A stretch of DNA of 64,000 nt from Clostridium fallax (GTDB lineage: Bacteria; Bacillota; Clostridia; Clostridiales; Clostridiaceae): contig NZ_FQVM01000009.1 of assembly GCF_900129365.1 (NCBI RefSeq), positions 1-64,000 of the forward strand. Reading direction: 5' to 3'. The position numbers and the translations under genes are program-made. The notes below the pieces were generated by a model that was not told the origin of the DNA, did no database searches, and saw only the letters and a list, made by a program, of their open reading frames with translations. This document shows, in pieces, positions 17,139-26,801 of the stretch. Positions within the stretch are counted from its first letter, which is position 1, and each line of letters opens with the position of its first letter.

Positions 17139-20100
17139 TTATTTTAATTTAATTTTTAAAGTTTTTATTTCAAATGGTTTTATTAATAATGATATTTTAT
17201 TTTTATTAAATGAAACTTTTTCTAAATCCCTTTCCATTAAGTTACACTCTATTGCATCCTCTATATATCTAAAGAACTCTAACTCTAAGTTAGTTCTCTT
17301 ATTGAAATATTCATACATTCTAACAATTAAATAATCACTATCTTCCGCCTTCTTAATAACTTCAATAATTACATTTTCCTTATTTAATTTAACAATAGAT
17401 AATTTTTCTTCTAGCTCACCCTTATGACTTTCTTCAACCTTAGTATATAGTGGTACATTTAATTCATATGCCATTTGCGCAGTATTAGCTTCCTTCCATG
17501 TACCTTCATGTGGATATAATGAATATGTGAAGAAATGTTCTTCTTGGTCTGTTGTAGGATTTGGTTCTATTCCAGATTTAATTAAAGTAAGTCTCATATT
17601 TCCATCTTTAATATCATGTCCATATTTGCAATTGTTTAATAAACTTACACCATAATCCCCTTCTGAAAGATCTGCCCATTTTTGTCCGCATACTTCAAAT
17701 CTAGCCAAATCCCAAGATGTATTATGATGAGTAGGTCTCTCAACATTACCATATTGAATTTCATAAGTAGCTGTATTTGAATTTAAATCTACTGGGAATG
17801 CTACCTTTAATAATACTTGTGATTGCTTCCAATCTACATAAGTATTAAAGTCAACTCTTGGTAGATCATTATATACATGAACCTTTTGCTTTATAATTGA
17901 ATCTACAAATTTTCTCTTTATTAAAAGAGTACTTCTTACAGGTCCTCTTTCTATAACTTCAATACTTTCTATATCATTAACTTTCCACATTTTTTCTGTA
18001 TAATAAATATCTATATCCCAGTTATCAAAATTCATTGGCTTATCTTCAAAAGCTTCTAATACATTTGCTACCTGACCTGCCTTTAACACTTCTCTTTTAC
18101 TTCTTTTATCAAAGAATGATGTTATATGACCTTCATCATTAAATTTTATAGTAAAGAACTTATTGTCTGCCATATCACTAGAAATTTCAACCTCTTTACC
18201 ATTCCTAGTAGCTTCTACTATTTTAAATACTTTATATCCATTAGCAGGTACTCCCTTTGCAAAGAATATTGCTCTTCCATTCTCTACTCTTTGACAAACT
18301 AAAACCTCATCATTTTCATCTAAAACTGCAGGATTTTTTATGCCTTTTGGAATATCAAATTCTGCAATATCATCTCTTTTAAAAGATAATGAGTTAAATA
18401 CTACTACAGATTTAATATCTAAGTTAATATTTGAAGCTATAAAATCTATTCCTTCATTTAAAATATTGTATCCTTTATTTATAAGTTCTTTATATTCTTT
18501 CTTAGTAACCTCATAAACTTCTTTAATTGATGATCCTGGTAATATATCATGGAATTGATTTAATAATATATTTTCCCAAGCTTTATTTAAATCAGCATAA
18601 GGATAAGTTTTACCTAAGATCATTGATAATGAATTAAATTTTTCTGCTGCTTCATAAAGATTTTCACAAATTCTATTATCTCTTTTATTTCTAGCCATTG
18701 AAGTATAAGTTCCTCTGTGATACTCAAGATATAACTCTCCTACCCACTTAGGTAATCTTTCATTTTCTCCAACAGTTTTTTCAAGTTTCTTAAAGTAGTC
18801 TAAAGATGTTCCCATTTTAACTTTAGGACATCCTGGTATACCTTTAGCTAATCTTCTACCAGTTTCTAGCATTTCATAAGTAGCTCCACCGCCACCATCT
18901 CCAAATCCATAAGAAATTAAAACATCATTATTTATATCTTTTTGTTGATATCTGTCCCAAGCTCCTATTACAGCACCAGGATGTATTTGTCCATTATATG
19001 TTGTAAAGTGTGAATTAGGATCTTGATATGGATCTTTTGTTGTTATAAAGTGAGTTAAAATTTCTGTTCCATCAATTCCTCTCCACATAAATGTATCATA
19101 TGGCATTTTATTAAATTGATTCCATGCAATTTTAGTTGTCATAAAATAATTTACATCAGATTTTTTTAAGATTTGTGGAAGTGCTGCTGAGTAACCAAAT
19201 ACATCTGGAAGCCATAATACTTCGTTATCTACATTAAATTCTTCCTTAAAGAATCTTCTACCATGAAGTATTTGTCTTACTAAAGATTCTCCTGATGTTA
19301 CATTACAATCGGCTTCAAGCCACATAGAACCTTCCGCTTCCCATACTCCCTCTTTAACTTTTTCCTTAACTTTTTTATAAATTTCAGGATAATCTTCTTT
19401 TAAAAATTTATAAAGTTGAGGTTGAGATGACATAAAAATATATTCTGGATATCTTTCCATAAGCTTAAGTACTGTTGAAAAACTTCTTGCAACCTTTTCT
19501 CTGGTTTGAGCTACAGTCCAATGCCATGCTACATCTATATGAGTATGTCCAACACAAGTAGCTATAATGTCATCTTCTCCACAAAGTTTTCCATAAAACT
19601 CTTCTTCTAAAAACTTATTTGCTTCCTTAACAGAGTCATTATATTCTTTAGATAAAGGCTTTCTTAAATCAAGAATATTTACTGCATCAGTTAGTACATT
19701 TAGCATATCTATTCTTCTTTTATCTTCTTTATTTAATTTCTCACACACCCATATTGGAGTTTGTATATTAAAATATAACTCTCTTGTTTCTAAATCGATA
19801 GTTACTAAAGCACCATTAAGTGTTGCCTTTCTATCAGCAAGCATTCCTGCATAGGCATGTAGATCTATTTCATACTTTGTACCAGGCACTGCATTATCTG
19901 ATAAAATAACTTCTCTATGATTTATGTCTATTCCTTGAATTTCCTCACCATTAACATAAAGTATAAACTGAGGATTTATTGCATCCCAACCTTCTTCAAA
20001 AGTATAAAAATTTAATGCTATTGTTTTTCCTTTAAAGCTTTCTGGAACCTCTACTGAAGTTTTAAACCAACAATGATAATCTCTACCTCCCCATAAATCT

Positions 20101-20264
20101 CCAGTTTTAAAATCTTGCCATTTTCCTTTAGCATTATTTATTGCTTCTAATCCAAGATAATTTCCTTCAAGCATTTTATAGTTGTTTATTTGTACTTTGT
20201 CTGTGTAAACATAATTTTTTAAGTCATTACAAATTTTTTGTATTCTTTCTAATGCAAAAAACAT
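17139..20264 (-). CDS. Alpha-mannosidase, glycoside hydrolase family 38
   Basis: A 1041-residue cytoplasmic enzyme that cleaves alpha-mannose residues. An N-terminal beta domain (about 1-180) precedes the GH38 catalytic domain. The zinc site and nucleophile are visible: HTHIDVAWHW at 240-249 (ligands expected H242 and D244), and WLPDVFGYS with the nucleophile/zinc ligand D354. A further His lies in EYHRGTYTS. The C-terminal GH38 beta domains follow. There is no signal peptide, so the substrate must be imported, which fits the ABC permease genes directly upstream (82-nt gap). Target linkages (host N-glycan fragments or others) cannot be read from the sequence. Confidence 0.92.
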   Translation of the reverse strand: MFFALERIQKICNDLKNYVYTDKVQINNYKMLEGNYLGLEAINNAKGKWQDFKTGDLWGGRDYHCWFKTSVEVPESFKGKTIALNFYTFEEGWDAINPQFILYVNGEEIQGIDINHREVILSDNAVPGTKYEIDLHAYAGMLADRKATLNGALVTIDLETRELYFNIQTPIWVCEKLNKEDKRRIDMLNVLTDAVNILDLRKPLSKEYNDSVKEANKFLEEEFYGKLCGEDDIIATCVGHTHIDVAWHWTVAQTREKVARSFSTVLKLMERYPEYIFMSSQPQLYKFLKEDYPEIYKKVKEKVKEGVWEAEGSMWLEADCNVTSGESLVRQILHGRRFFKEEFNVDNEVLWLPDVFGYSAALPQILKKSDVNYFMTTKIAWNQFNKMPYDTFMWRGIDGTEILTHFITTKDPYQDPNSHFTTYNGQIHPGAVIGAWDRYQQKDINNDVLISYGFGDGGGGATYEMLETGRRLAKGIPGCPKVKMGTSLDYFKKLEKTVGENERLPKWVGELYLEYHRGTYTSMARNKRDNRICENLYEAAEKFNSLSMILGKTYPYADLNKAWENILLNQFHDILPGSSIKEVYEVTKKEYKELINKGYNILNEGIDFIASNINLDIKSVVVFNSLSFKRDDIAEFDIPKGIKNPAVLDENDEVLVCQRVENGRAIFFAKGVPANGYKVFKIVEATRNGKEVEISSDMADNKFFTIKFNDEGHITSFFDKRSKREVLKAGQVANVLEAFEDKPMNFDNWDIDIYYTEKMWKVNDIESIEVIERGPVRSTLLIKRKFVDSIIKQKVHVYNDLPRVDFNTYVDWKQSQVLLKVAFPVDLNSNTATYEIQYGNVERPTHHNTSWDLARFEVCGQKWADLSEGDYGVSLLNNCKYGHDIKDGNMRLTLIKSGIEPNPTTDQEEHFFTYSLYPHEGTWKEANTAQMAYELNVPLYTKVEESHKGELEEKLSIVKLNKENVIIEVIKKAEDSDYLIVRMYEYFNKRTNLELEFFRYIEDAIECNLMERDLEKVSFNKNKISLLIKPFEIKTLKIKLK

Positions 20265-20346
20265 TTTAAATTCTCCTTTTACATATAATTAAATTTAATA
20301 AACTATATATTATATTTGTCTTTTTATAATGGCCAAATATTTTTGT

Positions 20347-21294
20347 CTATTCTTTAACAGCACCTATAGTTAATCCGTTTACAAAATACTTTTGGAAGAA
20401 TGGATATGCAAATATTATCGGTGCAGTAGCTAATGTAACAATTGCCATCTTAGCTGTTTCTTTAGGCAACGCATTTGCAGCTTCAATTCCTTGAGTACCC
20501 AACTTCTGTGCATTATCTACTAAGAATGAAATAGAGTTTTCTATTCTCATAAGCAAATATTGAAGTGGAATTAAATTTTGATCATCTATATACATCATTG
20601 CATTAAACCAATCATTCCAATATCCTAATGTTAAGAATAATGCTATTGTTGCAATACCTGGTAATGATATAGGTAAAACTATTTGGAAAAATAATCTTAA
20701 CTCTGATGCACCATCTATTTTAGCTGATTCTATTACAGCTTCTGGTACTGATATTTTAAAGAAAGTTCTTAATACTATAATATAGAAAGTATTCATACAA
20801 ATAGGCAATATCAAAGCCCATATTGTATTTTTAAGTCCTAACATCTTTGATATAACTAAATATGATGAAACCATACCACCGCTAAATAACATTGGAATAA
20901 ATGCAACATAAGTGAAAAACTTTTTATATGCATAAGTCTTTCTTGATAAGGTATATGCATAAGTTGATATAAGTAATAATCCAATTATAGTTCCTAAAAC
21001 TGTAACTGTAATTGTTACTCCATAAGATCTTAAAAGATCTCCAGACTCTGTTACATATTTATAAGCTCCAAAACTTAATTTTTCTGGTATAAATCTATAT
21101 CCATTGATTTGCAATGATTTTTCATCTGTAATAGATATTATAATTACAAATATAAATGGTATTAAACATAATAATGATAATACTGATAAAATTACATTCA
21201 TCACAATATTTGAAGTCTTTGAAACCCTATTAAATTTATTAGGTTGCTCCTCAAATTCTTTTTTCTTATTTTTCATATTAAACAATTTATTCAC
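20347..21294 (-). CDS. Sugar ABC transporter permease, LplC/YtcP type
   Basis: A 315-residue inner-membrane subunit of a CUT1-type carbohydrate importer, with six hydrophobic segments. The cytoplasmic EAA loop reads PEAVIESAKIDGAS...LPISLPGI, the docking site for the ATPase. It pairs with the LplB-type permease 12 nt upstream. No ATPase gene is present in the locus; Lpl-type systems often share an MsmX-like ATPase encoded elsewhere, which is known of the family. Confidence 0.9.
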   Translation of the reverse strand: MNKLFNMKNKKKEFEEQPNKFNRVSKTSNIVMNVILSVLSLLCLIPFIFVIIISITDEKSLQINGYRFIPEKLSFGAYKYVTESGDLLRSYGVTITVTVLGTIIGLLLISTYAYTLSRKTYAYKKFFTYVAFIPMLFSGGMVSSYLVISKMLGLKNTIWALILPICMNTFYIIVLRTFFKISVPEAVIESAKIDGASELRLFFQIVLPISLPGIATIALFLTLGYWNDWFNAMMYIDDQNLIPLQYLLMRIENSISFLVDNAQKLGTQGIEAANALPKETAKMAIVTLATAPIIFAYPFFQKYFVNGLTIGAVKE

Positions 21295-21306
21295 CTCTAT
21301 TTCTAA

Positions 21307-22233
21307 TTAAAATAATGCGTTGTCGCTATCTACCTTTTTAACAATAAAGTTAGAAATCATAATTAAAATAAATCCAACTATTGATTGATAGAATGCAGCC
21401 GCAGAACTCATTCCAACTTCACCCATAACCATTAATCCTCTATATACATAAGTATCTATAACATTTGTAACAGGATATAATGCTCCTGAATCTTTTGGTA
21501 GTTGATAGAATAATCCGAAATCAGAGTTGAATATTTTACCTATTGACATAATAAATAAAATTGTTATAACAGGTTTTAATAATGGTATTGTTATATATTT
21601 TATTTGTTGCCACTTTGTTGCGCCATCAATCATCGCAGCTTCATAATAAGTTCTGTCTATTCCACATATTGATGCTAAATAAACAACTGTATTATAACCA
21701 ATTCCTTTCCATTGACTCATAAATATAATTATCCAAGGCCAATACTTAGGTTCTGTATACCATGCTACCCTGTCCATTCCAAAACCTTGAAGTATACCAT
21801 TTACAAGTCCTCTTTCTGGACTTAAGAAAGCAAATAAGCAATAACTTACAACAACCCATGATAAAAAATATGGTAAAAACATTGCACTTTGATAGAACTT
21901 TGCAAGTTTTTTACTTAATATTTCATTAATCATAATTGCAATGATTACTGGGATAACTATACCTAATACTATAAATACTAAATTATAAAGTACTGTATTT
22001 CTAGTTATTATCCAAGCATCTGAACTTTTAAATAAGAATTCAAAGTTCTTTAATCCGACCCACTTACTATTGATTAAACTTTCTATAAATCCACCACTAA
22101 TTCTAAATTGTTTAAAAGCTACTATTATACCAAACATTGGTATATATGCAAATATAAAGAACCATATAGCTCCTGGTAATGATAGAAGTAAAAGTTCTCT
22201 ATTCATCTTAAATCGTTTAAACACCTTTTGCAT
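21307..22233 (-). CDS. Sugar ABC transporter permease, LplB type
   Basis: The second membrane subunit of the importer, with six hydrophobic segments and the EAA loop YYEAAMIDGATKWQ...IPLLKPV. The start is set at the ATG at 22233, which has GGGGAG about 9 nt upstream; longer frames to 22254 and 22287 lack a ribosome binding site and run across the operator. The product has 308 residues. It is the first gene of the transport operon and has its own promoter and a CG-centred operator just upstream. Confidence 0.88.
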   Translation of the reverse strand: MQKVFKRFKMNRELLLLSLPGAIWFFIFAYIPMFGIIVAFKQFRISGGFIESLINSKWVGLKNFEFLFKSSDAWIITRNTVLYNLVFIVLGIVIPVIIAIMINEILSKKLAKFYQSAMFLPYFLSWVVVSYCLFAFLSPERGLVNGILQGFGMDRVAWYTEPKYWPWIIIFMSQWKGIGYNTVVYLASICGIDRTYYEAAMIDGATKWQQIKYITIPLLKPVITILFIMSIGKIFNSDFGLFYQLPKDSGALYPVTNVIDTYVYRGLMVMGEVGMSSAAAFYQSIVGFILIMISNFIVKKVDSDNALF

Positions 22234-22256
22234 TTTTATTACTCCCCTTCCCATAT

Positions 22257-22270
22257 AGTAAACGTTTGCT
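22257..22270. promoter_or_regulatory. CG-centred operator (cre-like or LacI-type)
   Basis: AGTAAACGTTTGCT is palindromic apart from one position, with the AAACGTTT core. It fits the catabolite-responsive element consensus with one mismatch. It lies directly after the probable -10, at about the transcript start of the permease operon, where a bound CcpA or LacI-family protein would block transcription. Confidence 0.6.
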
Positions 22271-22277
22271 TTATTTA

Positions 22278-22306
22278 AATATATCACAGTGCTATATATG
22301 GTTAAA
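22278..22306 (-). promoter_or_regulatory. Putative promoter of the mannoside transport operon
   Basis: On the minus strand TTTAAC (22306-22301), 17-nt spacer, TATATT (22283-22278). The -35 is weak, consistent with an activated promoter (YesN-like regulators activate). Confidence 0.4.
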
Positions 22307-22341
22307 GTTGTAATTATTTAGATTTAATGTACTTTTTTTAG

Positions 22342-23899
22342 TTAATAGTTTTTAGAATTCCTTAAAGTGCTTGGACACACTCCAAAATACTTCTTAAATT
22401 TTCTATAAAAATAACTTGTATCAATATAACCAACAATCTTAGCTATATCATTAATTTTCATATTAGTATTTAAAAGAAGTTCTTTTGCTTTTTCATTTTT
22501 AATTCTATTTAAATAATCTGAAAAGGAGCAGCCAACTTCTTTAGAAAATATTTGTCCAAGATAAGATGTATTAATGTTATATTTATTAGCTAAAGTTTTT
22601 AATGAAAGTTCTTCATTATAATGGTCATTAACGTAGCATAAAACTTGCTTTATAACAGGACTAAATTTTCCATTATTATTGTTTATCTTATCTATTAACT
22701 CCTCACTTTCTCTTTGTAACATTTTTACTAATTCTTCCTTACTTTTTTTATTACATATTTCTAAAATTAACACCCTTAAAAAATCATCATTATATCGACC
22801 TTCAATATTTAGATCCTTTGCTGCCTCTTTAATTGTAAGCATCATTTTTATTGATATATCTTTTAATTTTTCAGGAGTTAAAGTTTTTAATTCATAAATA
22901 TCATTAAAAGTTTTAGTAATATATTTATTTACTTTTTCTACGTCCTTTGCTAATAAAACTTTTTCAAAGTCATCAAAATTTATATGTACATCTTGTATTT
23001 CATCATTGGTTCTTTTTAAATCATTAAAAGATATTATATTACCATATCCTCTTATTAATATATACTCTTGAAGTTTTATTGCACTTTCATAAGACTTACT
23101 TAAATTTTTACTTTGTTCAATAGTCTTTCCTATTGTTATAAATACTGAAATATTAAATTCAGTCTTTATATCATATATTAATCTAGTAAATATCTCTTCA
23201 AAGTTTACTTCCGGACTATCATTCCATCCATTTATAACAATAATATTGTTTTCAATATCTACAAAAACTTCTTTATTAGAATAATCAATTCTTTTATCTA
23301 TAAAATCTTTTATTTTGTAAGCTGTATCTTGCTTGTTAGAGTTTTCATAATTCAACTTTATCGATACTACATTATAATATTTATTATAAATACTAATAGA
23401 AAGAGCAAACTTTCTCTCTTCTAACCCTAAATCTGTTATATTATTTGCCACCCATCTATTACATATGTTTTCATTTAATGTTTCTAATTCTTTATTTTCT
23501 AAAATAGGTTGATTTTTTTTCCCTATTTATTTTATTAACTACAGTTATTAAAGTTTTCTCTAACTCCTCTTCGTCAATTGGCTTTAATATATAATTTTCA
23601 ATACCTAAATAAATAGCCTTTTTTGCATAAGAAAAATCATCATATCCACTTAAAATAATAAATTTTGTATTTTCACAACCTTCATTTTTTAATTTTTCTA
23701 TTAACTGTAATCCTGTTAATTTAGGCATTGTAATATCTGTAATAATTATATCTACAGGATTCTTTTTATATTTTTCATAGGCTTCTTGTCCATCATTTGC
23801 TGTTTCTGTAACTTTAAGTCCTATAGAATCCCAATCAATGATATTTAATAATCCATTTAAAATAAGCTTTTCATCATCTACTAACATAACTTTACACAT
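22342..23899 (-). pseudogene. Frameshifted YesN-type response regulator (receiver plus AraC domain)
   Basis: Two adjacent reading frames make one YesN-like protein. The first (23899-23492) is a receiver domain with phosphorylation site D55 in IIITDITMPK and LKPID. The second (open to 22342) carries a linker region and a C-terminal AraC helix-turn-helix pair (SLKTLANKYNINTSYLG, KINDIAKIVGYIDTSYFY). They are joined at a run of eight A on the coding strand (23520-23513); removing one A joins the frames without a stop and yields a product of about 520 residues, the family length. The second frame has no ATG with a ribosome binding site. It could be a real mutation, a homopolymer error, or slippage that restores the protein. 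The gene overlaps the kinase gene by 8 nt. The expected role is activation of the mannoside operon. Confidence 0.8.
23513..23520 (-). other. A8 homopolymer at the yesN frameshift
   Basis: Eight consecutive T on the plus strand (A on the coding strand), between AATAGGG and TCAACC on the coding strand. Loss of one base restores a continuous receiver-AraC frame; gain of one leads to an early stop. Confidence 0.8.
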
Positions 23900-25688
23900 T
23901 ATTATCCACCTCTCTCTTAGGTATCCTCATAGTAATTTTAGTTCCATTACTATCACCTTTTTCAACAGTTATGCCATACCCCTTTCCATAAGTTAAAAGT
24001 ATTCTTTCATGAACGTTTATAACCCCTATTGATTTACCATTATTATCACATTTTTCTATTCGTTCTTGTAACTCTTTTAACTTATCATCATCAATACCCT
24101 TACCATTATCCTCAAGTTCAATAATTATAATATTTTCTACTTCTCTTACAGAAATAAGTAAGAAATTATCTTTTCTAGATAAATCTATCCCATGAACTAT
24201 AAAATTTTCTATAAGAGGTTGAAGTGATAACTTTATTATTTGTTTTTCTAATATATCCACTTCGCAGTCTATATCATACTCAAATCTATCTTCATATCTA
24301 AATTTAAATAAATCTAAATACATTCTACAGTAATCAAGCTCACTTTTTACTGTCACAATACTACTTCCTTTAACTACATTTCTAAATAAAGTAGCCAAAT
24401 TATAAAGCATTTTTCCAGTTTCTTTATCTCCATTACAAATGGCCCTCATTCTAATTGACTCTAAAGTATTATAAAGAAAATGAGGATTGATTTGACTTTG
24501 AAGAGCCCTTATTTCTGCCTTTTTCTCATTTAATTTTGCAACATACATACTTTTTATATGACTATCTAATTGTTCACACATACAATTAAAATTTTCAGAA
24601 ATTATACCTATCTCATCTTTGCATTCATCTATAGGAATTCTAGCTTGAAGATTTCCATCTTTAACCTTATTCATAGCTTTCAATACATTAGAAGTTCTTT
24701 TTTCAAGCTTTCTTAACTTCATATATATAAGACTCTCTCCAACAATACTTAAGACTATAACCAGTAATTGAATACTTATAACTATTAATTCAGTTTTCTT
24801 TATTACTGTTCTTTCTGGAACTGCAGATATTAATATCATTCCTGAACCATTAGGAGAATAATCTAAATAACATTTTTGTCCAAGATAAGCACTTTCCTTA
24901 TTTTTGTGTAATTCATCAATATAAGGATAAGTTTCTCTTATAAATCTTCTTTGAGAATCATAGTAAACTTCTCCTGATGAAGATAAAACTATAAGTTCTG
25001 AATTAGATTTCTCATATTTTTCTACTATTTTATCCAAAGGAGACAAGTCAAAGGTAAATATTAACATGCCTACGTTTTCAAAAATATGTGGATCTTTTAT
25101 TTCTTTACTTATTGTATAACATAAAGAATCTGAATTTGAATGTTCTTTATTGAAGTATTCTAAAACTTCTCCGAATTTATTATTTGTATTTTGTATATTA
25201 TCATTTATGTCTTTTTTAGACTTTATATCAACCTCATGCATCTCCCCCTTTTTATTAAATATAGTTAATGTTTTATTTTTATAACTATAAAGAGAAATCT
25301 TAGATAAAGTACTATTCATATCAAAAGAACTTTTTATATAGCTGCTCATACCCTTATAAAAATTTTTATTACTCATAGAAAATATATCTAATTTATTAAT
25401 AAGATATTTATTTAAATCATTATTTAAATAATATAAAATATCATTCAATTCAGTAGTAGATTGATATAATTGATTAATCATAGTTTTTGTGTAATCTTTT
25501 TGATTGTTTAGATATGTATTTGTATCTTCTATTATCTTTCTATTTAAATATAGCTGTTCATTTATTGTTGTATCTATTACTTTTTTCGTAGTATATATAT
25601 CAATAATTGAAAGAGTAAAAATTATTATTATGGAATAGGTTATAAATAATCTTTTATACATATTATTTTTATAGTTAATAAACTTCAT
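23892..25688 (-). CDS. YesM-type sensor histidine kinase
   Basis: A membrane kinase of about 598 residues. An N-terminal membrane helix (about 10-30), an extracellular sensor region (about 30-290), a second helix (about 300-320), a HAMP linker, then the His_kinase domain with the phospho-acceptor in QINPHFLYNTLESIR near residue 400. The C-terminal ATPase has the N box QPLIENFIVHG and the G1 motif DNGKGID. The ATG at 25688 is chosen over a TTG 9 nt upstream. It overlaps the response regulator gene by 8 nt. YesMN pairs control carbohydrate transport operons, here the adjacent LplBC/GH38 genes. Confidence 0.9.
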   Translation of the reverse strand: MKFINYKNNMYKRLFITYSIIIIFTLSIIDIYTTKKVIDTTINEQLYLNRKIIEDTNTYLNNQKDYTKTMINQLYQSTTELNDILYYLNNDLNKYLINKLDIFSMSNKNFYKGMSSYIKSSFDMNSTLSKISLYSYKNKTLTIFNKKGEMHEVDIKSKKDINDNIQNTNNKFGEVLEYFNKEHSNSDSLCYTISKEIKDPHIFENVGMLIFTFDLSPLDKIVEKYEKSNSELIVLSSSGEVYYDSQRRFIRETYPYIDELHKNKESAYLGQKCYLDYSPNGSGMILISAVPERTVIKKTELIVISIQLLVIVLSIVGESLIYMKLRKLEKRTSNVLKAMNKVKDGNLQARIPIDECKDEIGIISENFNCMCEQLDSHIKSMYVAKLNEKKAEIRALQSQINPHFLYNTLESIRMRAICNGDKETGKMLYNLATLFRNVVKGSSIVTVKSELDYCRMYLDLFKFRYEDRFEYDIDCEVDILEKQIIKLSLQPLIENFIVHGIDLSRKDNFLLISVREVENIIIIELEDNGKGIDDDKLKELQERIEKCDNNGKSIGVINVHERILLTYGKGYGITVEKGDSNGTKITMRIPKREVDNNV

Positions 25689-25912
25689 TGTTCCCAACCT
25701 TTATAATATTTTGATTTTTTTGTATTGTATTATATCACAATTTTTTTATATTAACTAATTCAGTCACCGCAAAGTAAATTTATATTAACTGGTATTTTTC
25801 TAGAAATATTGTATTTTTTTTATTTTTTTATTTTTTTTTACAATAATCTATTGAAAGATGACTCTATCTAATCTTACACTAATAGTAAACTAATATTTTT
25901 TAAGGTGATAAA

Positions 25913-26581
25913 ATGGTTAACGGATTTAATTTAGAAAAAATTATGACTTTTTTTAATTATATTTTTTGGTTTTTTATGGGGAATGTTTTATTTTGGTTTT
26001 GTAATTTACCTATGGTACTTTTTTTCTTATTCATAGGTTTCCAAAATGTATTAATATACTTACCTTTATTTTTAGCAAGTTGTATATTATTTGCTCCTGC
26101 TTTTACGGCTCTACTTTATACTATGGGCAAATTGTTAAGAAATAAAGATATTAATATATTTTCTGATTATTTTAAATCATATAAAGATAATTTTATTCAA
26201 TCCTTTTTTTTAGGAATTGTATTATTACTTTTCATATTAATTCTATACTTTAATATATCTTTTTTCAAAACTTTAGATATAGGAATTTATTTAACTCCAT
26301 TTTTTGTAGTTATATTAAGCTTATTATTACTATCAATTCCTTATATTTTTATATTGTTATCAAGATATAAGATGAAAAGTATTAATCTTTTAAAAACATC
26401 AATAATTTTAATAATATCTAAACCTCTAGTTACTATTTCAAATATTATAGTATTTTTATTTTGTCTTATGCTTTTTGAAATTAAACCTTCATATGCAGCA
26501 CTATTTATAGCTACCATCTTTTCCTTTTTACTTATGTTCGTAAATAAACATTTATTAAATTCCTTAGAAAACAAAAAATAG
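25913..26581 (+). CDS. YesL-like DUF624 membrane protein
   Basis: A 222-residue protein with about five to six membrane segments, similar to the DUF624 family typified by YesL. It starts with the common N-terminal pattern NGFNLEKIMTFFNYIFWFFMGNVLFW. It is divergent from the YesM kinase gene. YesL-type genes often lie next to YesMN and Lpl-type transporters; the molecular role is unknown. AAGGTGATAAA precedes the ATG. Confidence 0.8.
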   Translation: MVNGFNLEKIMTFFNYIFWFFMGNVLFWFCNLPMVLFFLFIGFQNVLIYLPLFLASCILFAPAFTALLYTMGKLLRNKDINIFSDYFKSYKDNFIQSFFLGIVLLLFILILYFNISFFKTLDIGIYLTPFFVVILSLLLLSIPYIFILLSRYKMKSINLLKTSIILIISKPLVTISNIIVFLFCLMLFEIKPSYAALFIATIFSFLLMFVNKHLLNSLENKK

Positions 26582-26610
26582 TGCTGTATTAAGGATTGTT
26601 TAATTATATA

Positions 26611-26715
26611 AAAGGCTATATCATAATAGTTTAGCTATAACAATATATGCCAATGCATTTAATTATAAATACATAATATACTGTATAGATTTTAAACTTT
26701 GATATAGCCCCTTTT
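26611..26715. terminator. Long-looped inverted repeat between convergent genes
   Basis: AAAGGCTATATC (26611-26622) and GATATAGCCCCTTTT (26701-26715) can form a stem of about 12 bp with one bulge, closing a loop of about 80 nt. It lies between yesL and a convergent gene and ends in T-rich sequence. It may be a terminator or a remnant element. Confidence 0.4.
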
Positions 26716-26801
26716 ATTATATAAATTTTATTAATAATCTTAAAATTCATTAAATTTATTAATATATTCATTTTAAAATATATTCTTATACAAATTATTT
26801 T

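Noticed and set aside
22342..23451. Separate AraC protein starting at a GTG
   Set aside because: No ribosome binding site, and sequence upstream in the same frame continues to the A8 tract, so it is the second half of yesN.
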